32,158 nt of DNA, taken from positions 1 through 32,158 of the forward strand of contig CAMDFL010000041.1 of the NCBI GenBank assembly GCA_945897475.1, in the 5' to 3' direction. Under the pieces are notes generated by a model. The model did not search any database, was not told the DNA's origin, and saw only the letters and a program-made list of their open reading frames with translations. Every line of letters begins with the position of its first letter. Position 1 is the stretch's first letter. Position numbers and translations under genes: made by a program. The stretch is from Bordetella parapertussis (GTDB lineage Bacteria; Pseudomonadota; Gammaproteobacteria; Burkholderiales; SG8-39). Below are positions 16,172 through 24,155 of the stretch, piece after piece.

Positions 16172-17389
16172 ATGCCCATTTCCCCGGAACTCAGCGGTCA
16201 GAGCCATCAGGGCGATTATCCAACGGTAAGTTGGAATGAAAAAGGGGGGCAACGCGTGGCGCGTTGGCGCTCAGAGAATGGCCTGCCACCGCCGAAGCGC
16301 GTGGTCATTGCCGACGACCAGATGAGCGCAGACACCGCTTACCGCTTCGCCTGCGAGGGCACGGCATTGCTTTGGCGTGGTGATTTTCAGAATGCGCGGC
16401 AACTCCTGCAAGCGTTGGCTCGCCGAGCGGTACCGCAGAAAGCACGAAAATCCGGTAAAAAATCCGCCAAAGCATCGGCAATCCCGGCAGGCTACCCCGC
16501 GACCTTTCACCAATATCGCATGGCGCAAGCGCAGCGCGCCCGTATCCTGGGAATGCTGCTCGTTCCCTTTACCTCAGGACACGTCATTCCGCTGCCACGC
16601 GCCCCCGATGTCAGCCAAGCCAGCCAAGAGGCTCACGGTCCCTGCGACTCACCCTATCTGTCGTCGCTGCGAGAATTGCTCGGTCTGATCGGCGCCCATG
16701 AGTGGCGCAAGCAAGGCGTTGAGATACGTACGCTGGATGCGCGTATCCATCCGCACTACGGCGTGTTCTCGCCGGTGCGCGGCGAGTATCTGGATTTGAT
16801 CGCCGCCGAACCCTTGCCGGGGGCGCTAACGGACACGCCCATTGCGATGGATATAGGCACAGGCACCGGCGTGATCGCCGCGATCCTCGCACGACGCGGC
16901 GTCGCGCGCGTCATCGCCACCGAAAACGATTCGCGCGCGCTCAGTTGCGCCAACGAAAATATCACGCGACTCGAACTTGGCAGGCAGATTGAACTGGTAC
17001 AAGCCGATATGTATCCAACCGCCCTTTATCCCAACACGCGCGCGGCACTGGTCGTCTGCAATCCTCCGTGGCTGCCGGGCAAACCCGGCACCGCCATCGA
17101 ACGCGCCATCTACGATCAGGACAGTCGCATGCTGCGCGCCTTTATTCAGGGGCTCGCCGCGCATCTGGTTCCAAATGGCGAGGGCTGGCTGATCCTCTCC
17201 GATCTTGCCGAGCACCTTGGGCTGCGCCCGCGCGAATCGCTGCTGGCCATGTTCGATGCTGCCGGTTTGCGGGTTCTGGGCAGGCGCGACATCAAACCGC
17301 GCCATGCCAGCGTGCAAGACACGAAAGACCCCTTGTATCTGGCGCGCACCGCCGAGCTCACCTCGCTGTGGCGCCTGGGCGCCACGTGA
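16172..17389 (+). CDS. SAM-dependent methyltransferase with NPPW motif
   Basis: A 405 aa class I methyltransferase. The N-terminal ~190 residues are a family-specific region with a Lys/Ala-rich linker near 90-105. The catalytic half begins at HPHYGVFSPVRGEYLDLI. The SAM loop is MDIGTGTGVIAAILA (226-240), followed by the acidic ENDSRA turn, and the active-site motif VVCNPPWLPG places NPPW at 297-300. NPPW/NPPY enzymes methylate exocyclic amines of bases or glutamine amides (RsmC, PrmC, N6-adenine types). A nucleic-acid target is favoured by the neighbouring pseudouridine synthase, but this is inference. I chose ATG at 16172 because ACAGGA lies at proper spacing. An earlier in-frame start at 16124 would overlap the upstream gene. 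Confidence 0.87.
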   Translation: MPISPELSGQSHQGDYPTVSWNEKGGQRVARWRSENGLPPPKRVVIADDQMSADTAYRFACEGTALLWRGDFQNARQLLQALARRAVPQKARKSGKKSAKASAIPAGYPATFHQYRMAQAQRARILGMLLVPFTSGHVIPLPRAPDVSQASQEAHGPCDSPYLSSLRELLGLIGAHEWRKQGVEIRTLDARIHPHYGVFSPVRGEYLDLIAAEPLPGALTDTPIAMDIGTGTGVIAAILARRGVARVIATENDSRALSCANENITRLELGRQIELVQADMYPTALYPNTRAALVVCNPPWLPGKPGTAIERAIYDQDSRMLRAFIQGLAAHLVPNGEGWLILSDLAEHLGLRPRESLLAMFDAAGLRVLGRRDIKPRHASVQDTKDPLYLARTAELTSLWRLGAT

Positions 17390-17399
17390 ACAGGCCAGA

Positions 17400-18602
17400 G
17401 TGGCCAAACGCTGGATCGCCCATCTGGACATGGATGCGTTCTACGCGTCAGTAGAACTGCTTCGCTATCCGGAATTGCGGGGGCACCCTGTCGTCGTCGG
17501 CGGGCGGCGAGCGCATCAACCCTTTGTTCAAGCCGATGGATCGCGCAAATTTTCACAGCTTCGCGAATATGCCGGCCGCGGCGTGGTCACAACCGCAACC
17601 TATGAAGCGCGCAAATTCGGTGTGCACTCCGCGCTGGGCTTGATGAAGGCTGCGGTGCTTGCGCCGCAGGCGGTGCTGCTCCCCGCCGATTTCGACGAAT
17701 ATAGAAAATATTCGCGCCTGTTCAAAGCGGCCGCCGCCGAGATCGCGCCGCAATTCGAGGATCGCGGCATTGATGAAATCTACATGGATCTCTCCGATGT
17801 GCCCGGCGCCAACGATGCCGCGCCCGAGGATCCGCACGCAGGTATTCGCGCCATCGCACGCGCGATCAAATCGCGGGTTCATCAGGCGACCGGCCTCACC
17901 TGTTCCATGGGCGTGACACCCAATAAATTGCTGTCCAAACTATGCTCGGAACTTGAAAAGCCCGATGGCTTGACGGTGTTGACGCACTCGGAAATTCCGG
18001 CGCGTATCTGGCCGCTTACCGCGCGCAGCATCAACGGCATAGGCCCCAAAGCCGCGGCGCGTCTGGAGAGTATTGGCATTCGCACCATCGGCGAGCTTGC
18101 GGCCTCGGACCCGCTTCGCCTCACCGATGAATTCGGCGCCAACTACGCCGCCTGGCTGGTCGAGGCGGCCCACGGCCGCGACCAGCGCCCCCTGGTGACA
18201 CACCGCGAGTCCAAGTCCCTCAGTCGCGAAACCACCTTCGAGCGCGATCTCGATGCGCGCGCGGATCGTGAGACATTGAGTGGGATATTCACCCGCTTGT
18301 GCGAACAGGTCGCGGCCGATCTCAAGCGAAAAGCTTATGCCGCCAAAACCATAGGCGTAAAAATACGCTTCGACGATTTCAGCATCAGCACGCGTGAGAT
18401 CACCTTGCCTGCCCACACCCAGGACGCAAAAACCATCCGGCTATGGGCGGGACAATGCCTGAAAAGACAACCGCTGCAGCGGCGCATCCGTTTGCTGGGC
18501 GTTCGCACCGGAAACCTTTGCCGCGAGGATTCGCTGCCCGAATCCGCTGGTGACGGGGAACACCCGAGGCTCCAACTCAATCTGCCACTAGACAAGTCCT
18601 AA
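17400..18602 (+). CDS. dinB: DNA polymerase IV (Y-family translesion polymerase)
   Basis: A 400 aa error-prone polymerase that copies past damaged template bases. HLDMDAFYASVE (8-19) carries the first metal Asp10 and the steric-gate region. The second catalytic motif is GIDEIYMD with Asp125-Glu126, with Gly where most homologues have Ser. CSMGVTPNKLLSKLCSELEKPDGL and the helix-hairpin-helix INGIGPKAAARLESIGI follow. The C-terminal QLNLPL fits a beta-clamp binding motif. Between the first motifs lies a segment (about 37-58) longer than in E. coli DinB. The best start is GTG at 17400 with AGG upstream, 11 bases after the methyltransferase stop. Upstream in-frame codons overlap that gene and lack homology. 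No LexA box was seen. Confidence 0.94.
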   Translation: MAKRWIAHLDMDAFYASVELLRYPELRGHPVVVGGRRAHQPFVQADGSRKFSQLREYAGRGVVTTATYEARKFGVHSALGLMKAAVLAPQAVLLPADFDEYRKYSRLFKAAAAEIAPQFEDRGIDEIYMDLSDVPGANDAAPEDPHAGIRAIARAIKSRVHQATGLTCSMGVTPNKLLSKLCSELEKPDGLTVLTHSEIPARIWPLTARSINGIGPKAAARLESIGIRTIGELAASDPLRLTDEFGANYAAWLVEAAHGRDQRPLVTHRESKSLSRETTFERDLDARADRETLSGIFTRLCEQVAADLKRKAYAAKTIGVKIRFDDFSISTREITLPAHTQDAKTIRLWAGQCLKRQPLQRRIRLLGVRTGNLCREDSLPESAGDGEHPRLQLNLPLDKS

Positions 18603-18721
18603 CGATTTTTTTTCACCCACTGCGCTACACCCCGAAATCTGCCGACGTATAGAATCGCCCCCGAAATCAGGTTCGCGGCAAATCGGAATAATCCGCCCGC
18701 GACGGCCTGTGGAGACTCATG

Positions 18722-19369
18722 ATGCTTTTTTCGAAACTGCTGCCGCAAGACGGCAATTTTTTTCTGATGTTCAATGAGCATGCCGATCAGGTGGAAATCG
18801 CTGCGCGCGCCCTGGTGCAACTGGTCAACAACTACAGCGACACCAACCTGCGCGAAAAATACACCCGCGAAGTCGACGATGCCGAGCATGCCGCAGACCG
18901 CATCACCCATGGAGTCAACAAGGCTCTGCACAAGACTTTCATTACGCCAATCGATCGTGATCATATCCACACGCTGATCAATACCATGGATGACGTGGCG
19001 GATCTGATCCAGGACAGCGCCGAGGCCATGGCCTTGTACGACCTGCACAAAATGACCGATGAAATCGTGCGTCTGTCCGAACTCAGCCTGAAATGCTGCC
19101 AGCGGATGCGGCACGCGGTGTCGCTGATCGCCGATCTATCCAAACCCGACACTGCCGAAGCCGCGCTCAAGACCTGTGAGGAGATCGATCAGCTCGAATC
19201 GGATGCGGACCGTGTATTGCGCTCCGCGCTCTCGAAGCTGTTTCGCTCCGAACCCGATGTGCGCGAGCTGGTTAAATTGAAAGGCATCTATGAGTTGCTG
19301 GAGACCATCACCGACAAATGCGAGGATGTCGCCAACCTGATCGAGGGCATCGTCCTCGAGAATTCTTAA
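18722..19369 (+). CDS. DUF47/PhoU-like phosphate transport regulator
   Basis: A 215 aa helical protein of the DUF47 family, a distant PhoU relative that accompanies PiT phosphate carriers and is thought to control them at the membrane. The N-terminal FSKLLPQDGNFFLMFNEHADQ, the middle DDAEHAADRITHGVNKALHKTFITPIDRDHIHTLINTMDDVADLI and the C-terminal LKGIYELLETITDKCEDVANLIEGIVLE are family hallmarks, with acidic residues that bind metal in PhoU proteins. Two ATGs stand in tandem. I prefer the second (18722) because GGAG at 18711-18714 is then seven bases away. The PiT gene begins 12 bases after the stop, so the two form an operon. Confidence 0.93.
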   Translation: MLFSKLLPQDGNFFLMFNEHADQVEIAARALVQLVNNYSDTNLREKYTREVDDAEHAADRITHGVNKALHKTFITPIDRDHIHTLINTMDDVADLIQDSAEAMALYDLHKMTDEIVRLSELSLKCCQRMRHAVSLIADLSKPDTAEAALKTCEEIDQLESDADRVLRSALSKLFRSEPDVRELVKLKGIYELLETITDKCEDVANLIEGIVLENS

Positions 19370-19381
19370 GGATCGCAATCC

Positions 19382-20392
19382 ATGGACGCAGGTGGTGTGG
19401 CGCTTTGGGTGATCATCATGCTGGTGCTGTTGGCGCTCGCCTTCGATTTCATGAACGGCTTTCACGACGCGGCCAACTCGATCGCCACAGTGGTGTCCAC
19501 CGGCGTGTTGAAGCCGGGCCAGGCCGTGCTGTTCGCCGCATTCTTCAACTTCGTCGCCATCTTCGTATTTCAATTGAGCGTCGCCACCACCGTGGGCAAG
19601 GGCATCGTCGATGCCGGCGTGGTCGATACCCATGTGATATTCGGCGCGCTGATCGGCGCCATTGCCTGGAATATCATCACCTGGTACTACGGCATCCCCA
19701 GCAGTTCCTCGCACGCCTTGATCGGCGGCATCGTGGGTGCGGTGGTGGCGAAGGCAGGCGCCTCAACGCTGATCGCCGCGGGAATAATCAAAACCGTAAT
19801 ATTCATATTTGTCGCGCCCTGCCTGGGATTTCTGCTGGGATCTGGAATGATGATCCTGGTTTCCTGGCTGTTCCGGCGCTCGACGCCCTCGCGCGTGGAT
19901 CGATGGTTTCGTCGCCTGCAATTGTTTTCGGCCGGCGCGTACAGCCTCGGCCATGGTGGCAATGACGCGCAGAAAACCATCGGCATTATCTGGATGCTAT
20001 TGATCGCCACCGGCTACTCGACCGCTGCCTCGACCTCGCCGCCTACCTGGACCATCATTTCCTGCTACATCGCCATCGCACTTGGAACCATGTTCGGCGG
20101 CTGGCGCATTGTCAAGACCATGGGGCAGAAAATCACCAAGTTGAAACCGGTGGGCGGCTGCTGCGCCGAAACCGGCGGTGCCATCACACTATTTCTCGCC
20201 ACCTCCTTTGGCATTCCAGTGTCCACCACCCATACCATCACCGGCGCCATCGTCGGCGTTGGCGCAACGCGGCGCGCCAGCGCGGTGCGCTGGGGCGTGG
20301 CCGGAAATATCGTATGGGCGTGGATATTCACCATCCCTGCGAGCGCCTTCGTCGCCGCGATTGCCTATTGGCTGAGCCTGGTAGTTTTCTGA
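19382..20392 (+). CDS. PiT-family inorganic phosphate transporter
   Basis: A 336 aa inner-membrane carrier that takes up phosphate, usually as a metal-phosphate complex, with protons or sodium. The two inverted family signatures are visible: DFMNGFHDAANSIATVVSTG at about 21-40, and YSLGHGGNDAQKTIGII near 196-212. PSSSSHALIGGIVGA and GIPVSTTHTITGAIVGVGATRR are the two phosphate-binding P/S-rich loops. About nine to ten hydrophobic segments are present. AAGGA precedes ATG at 19382. Pairing with the DUF47 regulator suggests constitutive or regulator-gated low-affinity uptake. A three-copy 35 bp repeat begins three bases after the stop codon. Confidence 0.95.
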   Translation: MDAGGVALWVIIMLVLLALAFDFMNGFHDAANSIATVVSTGVLKPGQAVLFAAFFNFVAIFVFQLSVATTVGKGIVDAGVVDTHVIFGALIGAIAWNIITWYYGIPSSSSHALIGGIVGAVVAKAGASTLIAAGIIKTVIFIFVAPCLGFLLGSGMMILVSWLFRRSTPSRVDRWFRRLQLFSAGAYSLGHGGNDAQKTIGIIWMLLIATGYSTAASTSPPTWTIISCYIAIALGTMFGGWRIVKTMGQKITKLKPVGGCCAETGGAITLFLATSFGIPVSTTHTITGAIVGVGATRRASAVRWGVAGNIVWAWIFTIPASAFVAAIAYWLSLVVF

Positions 20393-20394
20393 CA

Positions 20395-20499
20395 CGCTGC
20401 TTGTCGAAAACTCTGCCACGGTCCTGAGGCGCTGCTTGTCGAAAACTTTGCCACGGTTCTAAGACGCCGCTGGTAGAGATTTTCGCCACGGCTGTAAGG
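20395..20499. repeat. 35 bp tandem repeat, three copies
   Basis: Units start at 20395, 20430 and 20465, each exactly 35 bases. The first two are nearly identical (CGCTGCTTGTCGAAAACT, then TGCCACGGT), while the third is more diverged but keeps GCCACGG and the terminal TAAGG/TGAGG. The array sits in the 224 bp spacer between the PiT and peroxidase genes. Confidence 0.9.
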
Positions 20500-20526
20500 A
20501 AGGCCGGCCCAGGCCGACTACTTCCT
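20497..20526. other. Inverted repeat after the 35 bp array
   Basis: AGGAAG (20497-20502) pairs with CTTCCT (20521-20526), with GC-rich GGCC pairs inside. It could form an RNA hairpin downstream of the PiT gene, but no T-run follows, so a terminator call is weak. Confidence 0.4.
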
Positions 20527-20616
20527 GATGGCAGGATCGCTCGCAGCGACAAAGCCATCCGCTTGGCGCGTCCGAGACGAGGTCCGGCGATTTCAATCGT
20601 CAACCGGAGAATCCAC

Positions 20617-21642
20617 ATGCGAGTAATTCAACATAACCCGATGCGCAAATTCGTCGTCATCTCTTTGCTTGGCGCCGCCGCGGGCTGCGCCTCCATGAAT
20701 CAGCCCGATTCAATGTCATCCCAGCCAAGCATGTCGCGAACCTCGCCCACCGAACTCATGGACGCGCTCAACGGCGTGTTCGGCAAACACAAGGCGCGCG
20801 GTTCGCATGCCAAGGGGTTCTGCGTGGCAGGTCAATTCGAGGCCGCATCCGGCGCCACCGCGATTACGCGAGCCAATATGTTCCAGACCGGAAAAAGTAC
20901 GCCGATCATCGGCCGCTTCTCGATCGGCGGGGGCAATCCCAATGCGCCCGATAACGCCAAGAGCGTGCGCGGCATCGCGGTGCGCGCCAGCGACGGCAAC
21001 GAACGCCTGGATTGGGTGTTTATTTCCGCGCCGCATTTTTTTGCGCAAACACCGGAACAATTCGTTGAGTTCATGAAGGTGCGCTCGCCCGACCCGGCCA
21101 CCAAACAGGCCAACCCCGCCGCCATCGCGGAATTCTCAAAGGCCAATCCGGCCACAACCAAGCAGGCCGCGTACATCGGCGGACAACCCGTGCCAGCGAG
21201 TTATGCCACCGTCCCCTACTGGAGCACCAATGCCTTTATTGCGACCAACGCGGCCGGCAGGACGCAGGCTTTGCGCTGGCGCTTTGAACCGGTGGCGGGA
21301 CGCCTAGGCCTGACCGATGCCGAAGCCAAGGAAAAGGGCGGCAATTTTTTGGTAACCGAACTCTCCGAGCGCCTAGCCAAGGGTCCTGCGATTTTCAATG
21401 TTATTGCGCAACTGGCACGGCCAGAGGATCAATTGATCGACCCCACCGAGCCGTGGCCCGCCGACCGTGCTGAAGTCAACATGGGGAGCCTGGTCATCAA
21501 TCGCGTTACCGGCCAAGCCTGCGATGGTGAGACCTTTCTGCCCACCGTGCTGCCTGCCGGACTCGCACCGAGCGCTGACCCGGTACTCGCGGCGCGCGCG
21601 GGCTCGTACGCGGTGTCGCTCGGCCGGCGCTTGTCGAACTGA
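20617..21642 (+). CDS. Catalase-family haem peroxidase (SrpA-like), probable lipoprotein
   Basis: A 341 aa small-form catalase-related peroxidase. The distal His is His64 in RGSHAKGFCVAG. GRFSIGGGNPNAPDNAKSVRGIAVR matches the catalase core, as do DWVFISAPHFFAQTPEQF, and Tyr331 in GSYAVSLGRRLS fits the proximal haem ligand. The clade lacks the C-terminal domains of full catalases and usually acts as an organic-peroxide peroxidase. A short signal starting at the second Met (MRKFVVISLLGAAAGC) ends in a lipobox-like AAGC with Cys24, which suggests export and lipid anchoring. ATG at 20617 has GGAG upstream; the ATG at 20641 is possible. It stands alone and may defend against peroxide. Confidence 0.88.
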   Translation: MRVIQHNPMRKFVVISLLGAAAGCASMNQPDSMSSQPSMSRTSPTELMDALNGVFGKHKARGSHAKGFCVAGQFEAASGATAITRANMFQTGKSTPIIGRFSIGGGNPNAPDNAKSVRGIAVRASDGNERLDWVFISAPHFFAQTPEQFVEFMKVRSPDPATKQANPAAIAEFSKANPATTKQAAYIGGQPVPASYATVPYWSTNAFIATNAAGRTQALRWRFEPVAGRLGLTDAEAKEKGGNFLVTELSERLAKGPAIFNVIAQLARPEDQLIDPTEPWPADRAEVNMGSLVINRVTGQACDGETFLPTVLPAGLAPSADPVLAARAGSYAVSLGRRLSN

Positions 21643-21772
21643 TTGTGGCGTTGCAAACGCCGTAATCAGGCTTGCGGCGCAAGTCATGTGATTTGTCATG
21701 TAAGCTGGACGCGTTCCACGGTTTTATTGAGATCAAATCGTGGCACGCCCCTGTTTTTTTATTGATTCTTCC

Positions 21773-22291
21773 ATGAAAATATTGCCGCCCTGGCACGAAA
21801 TCCTGCTGCAGGTTTTGAAAGCCAACCAGGTTCGACTGGTTACCTACGTCCCCGACCGGGTGCTCACGCCTTTGATCCGCGCCTTGCACGCGGATGATTA
21901 CTTCACCGTGATCTCCCCTGCCCGCGAGGAGGAAGCGGTTGGTATTGTCGCGGGAGCATGGATGGGCGGCACACGCGGCGTGGTGTTGATGCAGACCAGC
22001 GGCTTTGCAACTTTGCCCAATGTGCTGGCCTCGCTTGCCGTTCCCTATCAGATTCCGCTGCTGATGATCGTGTCCGAACGCGGCACTCTGGGCGAATTCA
22101 ATATCGGCCAGGCGATGGTGTGCCGCACCATGCGCCCGGTGCTCGAATCATTGGGTATCGAAAACCATACCATTACGCGCTCAGATGAACTGGAATTCAT
22201 CGCCGATAGCAGCATCGCACAGGCCATCCTGACACAGGCCCCGGCGGCGCTGATACTTTCCCCGCTTCTGACCAGCGCGGCGAGAAAGTGA
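21773..22291 (+). CDS. ThDP-dependent decarboxylase, alpha (PYR-domain) subunit
   Basis: A 172 aa protein equal to the pyrimidine-binding half of a thiamine-diphosphate enzyme, most like ComD (sulfopyruvate decarboxylase alpha) and phosphonopyruvate decarboxylases. REEEAVGIVAGAWMGGTRGVVLMQTSGFAT (about 51-80) contains the Glu that activates the cofactor (about Glu53), followed by PYQIPLLMIVSERG and IGQAM. The partner with the diphosphate-binding half follows and overlaps by the four bases GTGA, so the two make one split enzyme. The start is uncertain: ATG at 21773 fits homologue N-termini, while GTG at 21740 has slightly better upstream sequence. Probable action is on a 2-oxo acid; the actual substrate is unknown. 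Confidence 0.83.
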   Translation: MKILPPWHEILLQVLKANQVRLVTYVPDRVLTPLIRALHADDYFTVISPAREEEAVGIVAGAWMGGTRGVVLMQTSGFATLPNVLASLAVPYQIPLLMIVSERGTLGEFNIGQAMVCRTMRPVLESLGIENHTITRSDELEFIADSSIAQAILTQAPAALILSPLLTSAARK

Positions 22292-22908
22292 GCACCAATA
22301 TGAGCACATTGACACCCGCCAGCCGCGATTCCGTGAAGGTCATGAACCGCAGTGATCTGTGCAAACGCCTGGTAGCGAGCCTGAAAGGCGACGAAGCCAT
22401 CATAGGCGGCATAGGCAATACCAACTTTGATCTGTGGGCTGCCGGTCAACGTCCGCAAAATTTCTACATGCTGGGCAGCATGGGCCTTGCATGCCCTATT
22501 GCTCTCGGCGTTGCATTGGCGCAACCCAATCGACGCGTCATCGGCATCGAGGGCGACGGATCGATTCTGATGCAACTGGGGTGCCTGGGAACGATCGCGG
22601 CCCAAGCACAAAAGAACCTGACCATCATCATCATGGACAACGGCGTCTATCAAATTACCGGCAAGCAGCCGACCTTGACTTCACGCGGCGCCGATATTGT
22701 CGCCATCGCCCGCGGCGCTGGCTTAGCCAAGAGCGCCTGGGCGTTGGATGAGAAAGATTTTGAGGAGCAGATCGATCGCGCGATCAAAAGTGACGGCCCA
22801 TGGTTGATCGCGGCGCGCATTGATGAGCAGCCGCCCGCAGCGGAAACCGAGCGTAATCCATCCAGGATTCGAGAACGTTTTATGCAGGGACTCGGCGTTA
22901 AGAGTTAG
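22288..22908 (+). CDS. ThDP-dependent decarboxylase, beta (PP-domain) subunit
   Basis: A 206 aa diphosphate-binding half resembling ComE. GSMGLACPIALGVALAQP is followed by the ThDP/magnesium motif starting at GDGS (Gly89-Asp90-Gly91) and ending at NG (118-119), with the normal 26-residue spacing. Then come VYQITGKQPT and ADIVAIARGAGL. It must pair with the preceding alpha subunit, with the active site at the interface. The start may be GTG at 22288, overlapping the alpha stop, or ATG at 22300. The overlap implies coupled, equimolar synthesis. The nearby Bug receptor and SDH-like gene may belong to the same catabolic unit. Confidence 0.87.
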   Translation: MSTNMSTLTPASRDSVKVMNRSDLCKRLVASLKGDEAIIGGIGNTNFDLWAAGQRPQNFYMLGSMGLACPIALGVALAQPNRRVIGIEGDGSILMQLGCLGTIAAQAQKNLTIIIMDNGVYQITGKQPTLTSRGADIVAIARGAGLAKSAWALDEKDFEEQIDRAIKSDGPWLIAARIDEQPPAAETERNPSRIRERFMQGLGVKS

Positions 22909-23098
22909 CCTCGCATCGTAATGTTTCCGGTCGAGCATCCGCCATCGGGATGGTCAGTTAGCTGCCACACATTGGGAGTTAGTCGTGGACGCGTTTTCCC
23001 GCCTCGCCAGAGCGCTTTTCGTTTACTTGCGTGCGCTTTCGCGAATCCGCGCAGAGCGTGCAATTTCCATGGCGACGGCGGATATGCGACGGTGTATA

Positions 23099-23126
23099 TT
23101 GACAGTCTTGCGTGACTGCGCATAAT
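23099..23126 (+). promoter_or_regulatory. Strong sigma-70 promoter for a Bug gene
   Basis: Perfect TTGACA at 23099-23104, a 16 bp spacer and CATAAT at 23121-23126 (5 of 6). The start codon is 31 bases further on, preceded by AAAAAAGGA. It is the best promoter in the window for an annotated gene. Confidence 0.72.
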
Positions 23127-23157
23127 GACCGCTCGCCTCTGTAAAAAAGGATTTTGA

Positions 23158-24123
23158 ATGAGATCTTTAGCCACGGTATTAATCCTCACATCAACCCTAT
23201 GGGTAGTCGCGCCGATCGCCTACTCACAAGCCTTCCCGATCAAACCGCTTAATATCGTGGTGCCGATCGGACCGGGCGGCGGTTATGACTTTACCGGCCG
23301 CCTGCTGGGCGAAGGTTTGTCAAAAGAACTGGGGCAATCGGTGGTAGTGGAAAATCGCCCCGGCGCCGGAACCGTGGTCGGCACGCAATACGTGGTGAAA
23401 AGCGCGCCGGATGGCTACACCATGGTGATTGGTGGAATCGGCAGCATTGCGCATGCCTCTGCGCTGGTCAAAGATCTTCCCTACAACCCCGGCACCGATC
23501 TGGTGCCGCTGCAACTGGTGAGCACCAACAGCTACACGCTCTCCGCTCGCGCGGATTTCGGCCCGAAAAATCTGCAGGAACTGATCGCCTACGCGCGCGC
23601 TAATCCGGGCAAGCTCACCGTGGGAACTCCGGGACAGGGAACCGGACAGACGGTGGCCACTTTGCTGCTGAAAAGCCTTGCCAGTGTCGATATCCTGGAA
23701 GTGCAATACAAAAACGCGCCACCCGTCTATCTGGACATGATGGCGGGCCGAGTGGATTTGTTTTTCGATGCCACCGGCACCGCGCAGCCTTTCATAAAAA
23801 GCGGCAAAGTGCGCGGCATCGCCACCTCGGGCAACGCGCGCGATTCCATCCTGCCCGATGTTCCAACCGCGAAGGAGTCCGGCGTGCCGGAGATGGTGCT
23901 GGAGAACTGGACTGGCCTGTTCGCACCGGCTGCGACGCCGCGACCGATCGTGCTGCGCCTGCGTCAGGCGATCAACGCGGTCGCCGCCACCCCCGAATTC
24001 AATAAGCAGATGAGCTCGCGCGGTTATAGCTTGTATTCACCGCCGGACGTGGATGCTTTCATAAAAATAGAGGTGCAGCGTTGGCCGGCCTTGTTGGCGA
24101 AGGCCGGACTCAAGCCCCAGTAG
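23158..24123 (+). CDS. Bug-family periplasmic substrate-binding receptor
   Basis: A 321 aa receptor with a signal peptide ending near AYS-Q (residue 23). The mature protein begins with FPIKPLNIVVPIGPGGGYDFTGR, the full family P-G-G loop, then VVVENRPGAGTVVG and SAPDGYTMVIGG. Later come ANPGKLTVGTPGQGTGQ and the ligand-contact segment VDLFFDATG. It has its own near-consensus promoter and a good ribosome site, so strong expression is likely. The shikimate dehydrogenase-like gene follows 32 bases later on the same strand, suggesting that the ligand could be a hydroxylated carboxylate such as shikimate or quinate. That link is inference from position. Confidence 0.95.
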   Translation: MRSLATVLILTSTLWVVAPIAYSQAFPIKPLNIVVPIGPGGGYDFTGRLLGEGLSKELGQSVVVENRPGAGTVVGTQYVVKSAPDGYTMVIGGIGSIAHASALVKDLPYNPGTDLVPLQLVSTNSYTLSARADFGPKNLQELIAYARANPGKLTVGTPGQGTGQTVATLLLKSLASVDILEVQYKNAPPVYLDMMAGRVDLFFDATGTAQPFIKSGKVRGIATSGNARDSILPDVPTAKESGVPEMVLENWTGLFAPAATPRPIVLRLRQAINAVAATPEFNKQMSSRGYSLYSPPDVDAFIKIEVQRWPALLAKAGLKPQ

Positions 24124-24155
24124 GCCCCGGTAGTATTCCGACGAAGGCAACACTG

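Noticed and set aside
18606-18613. Rho-independent terminator after dinB (run of eight T)
   Set aside because: No stable hairpin precedes the T-run, so the terminator call is not supported.
21740-21772. GTG start for the ThDP alpha subunit
   Set aside because: The extra residues (ARPCFFIDSS) do not resemble the family N-terminus; the later ATG fits better, though this is not certain.
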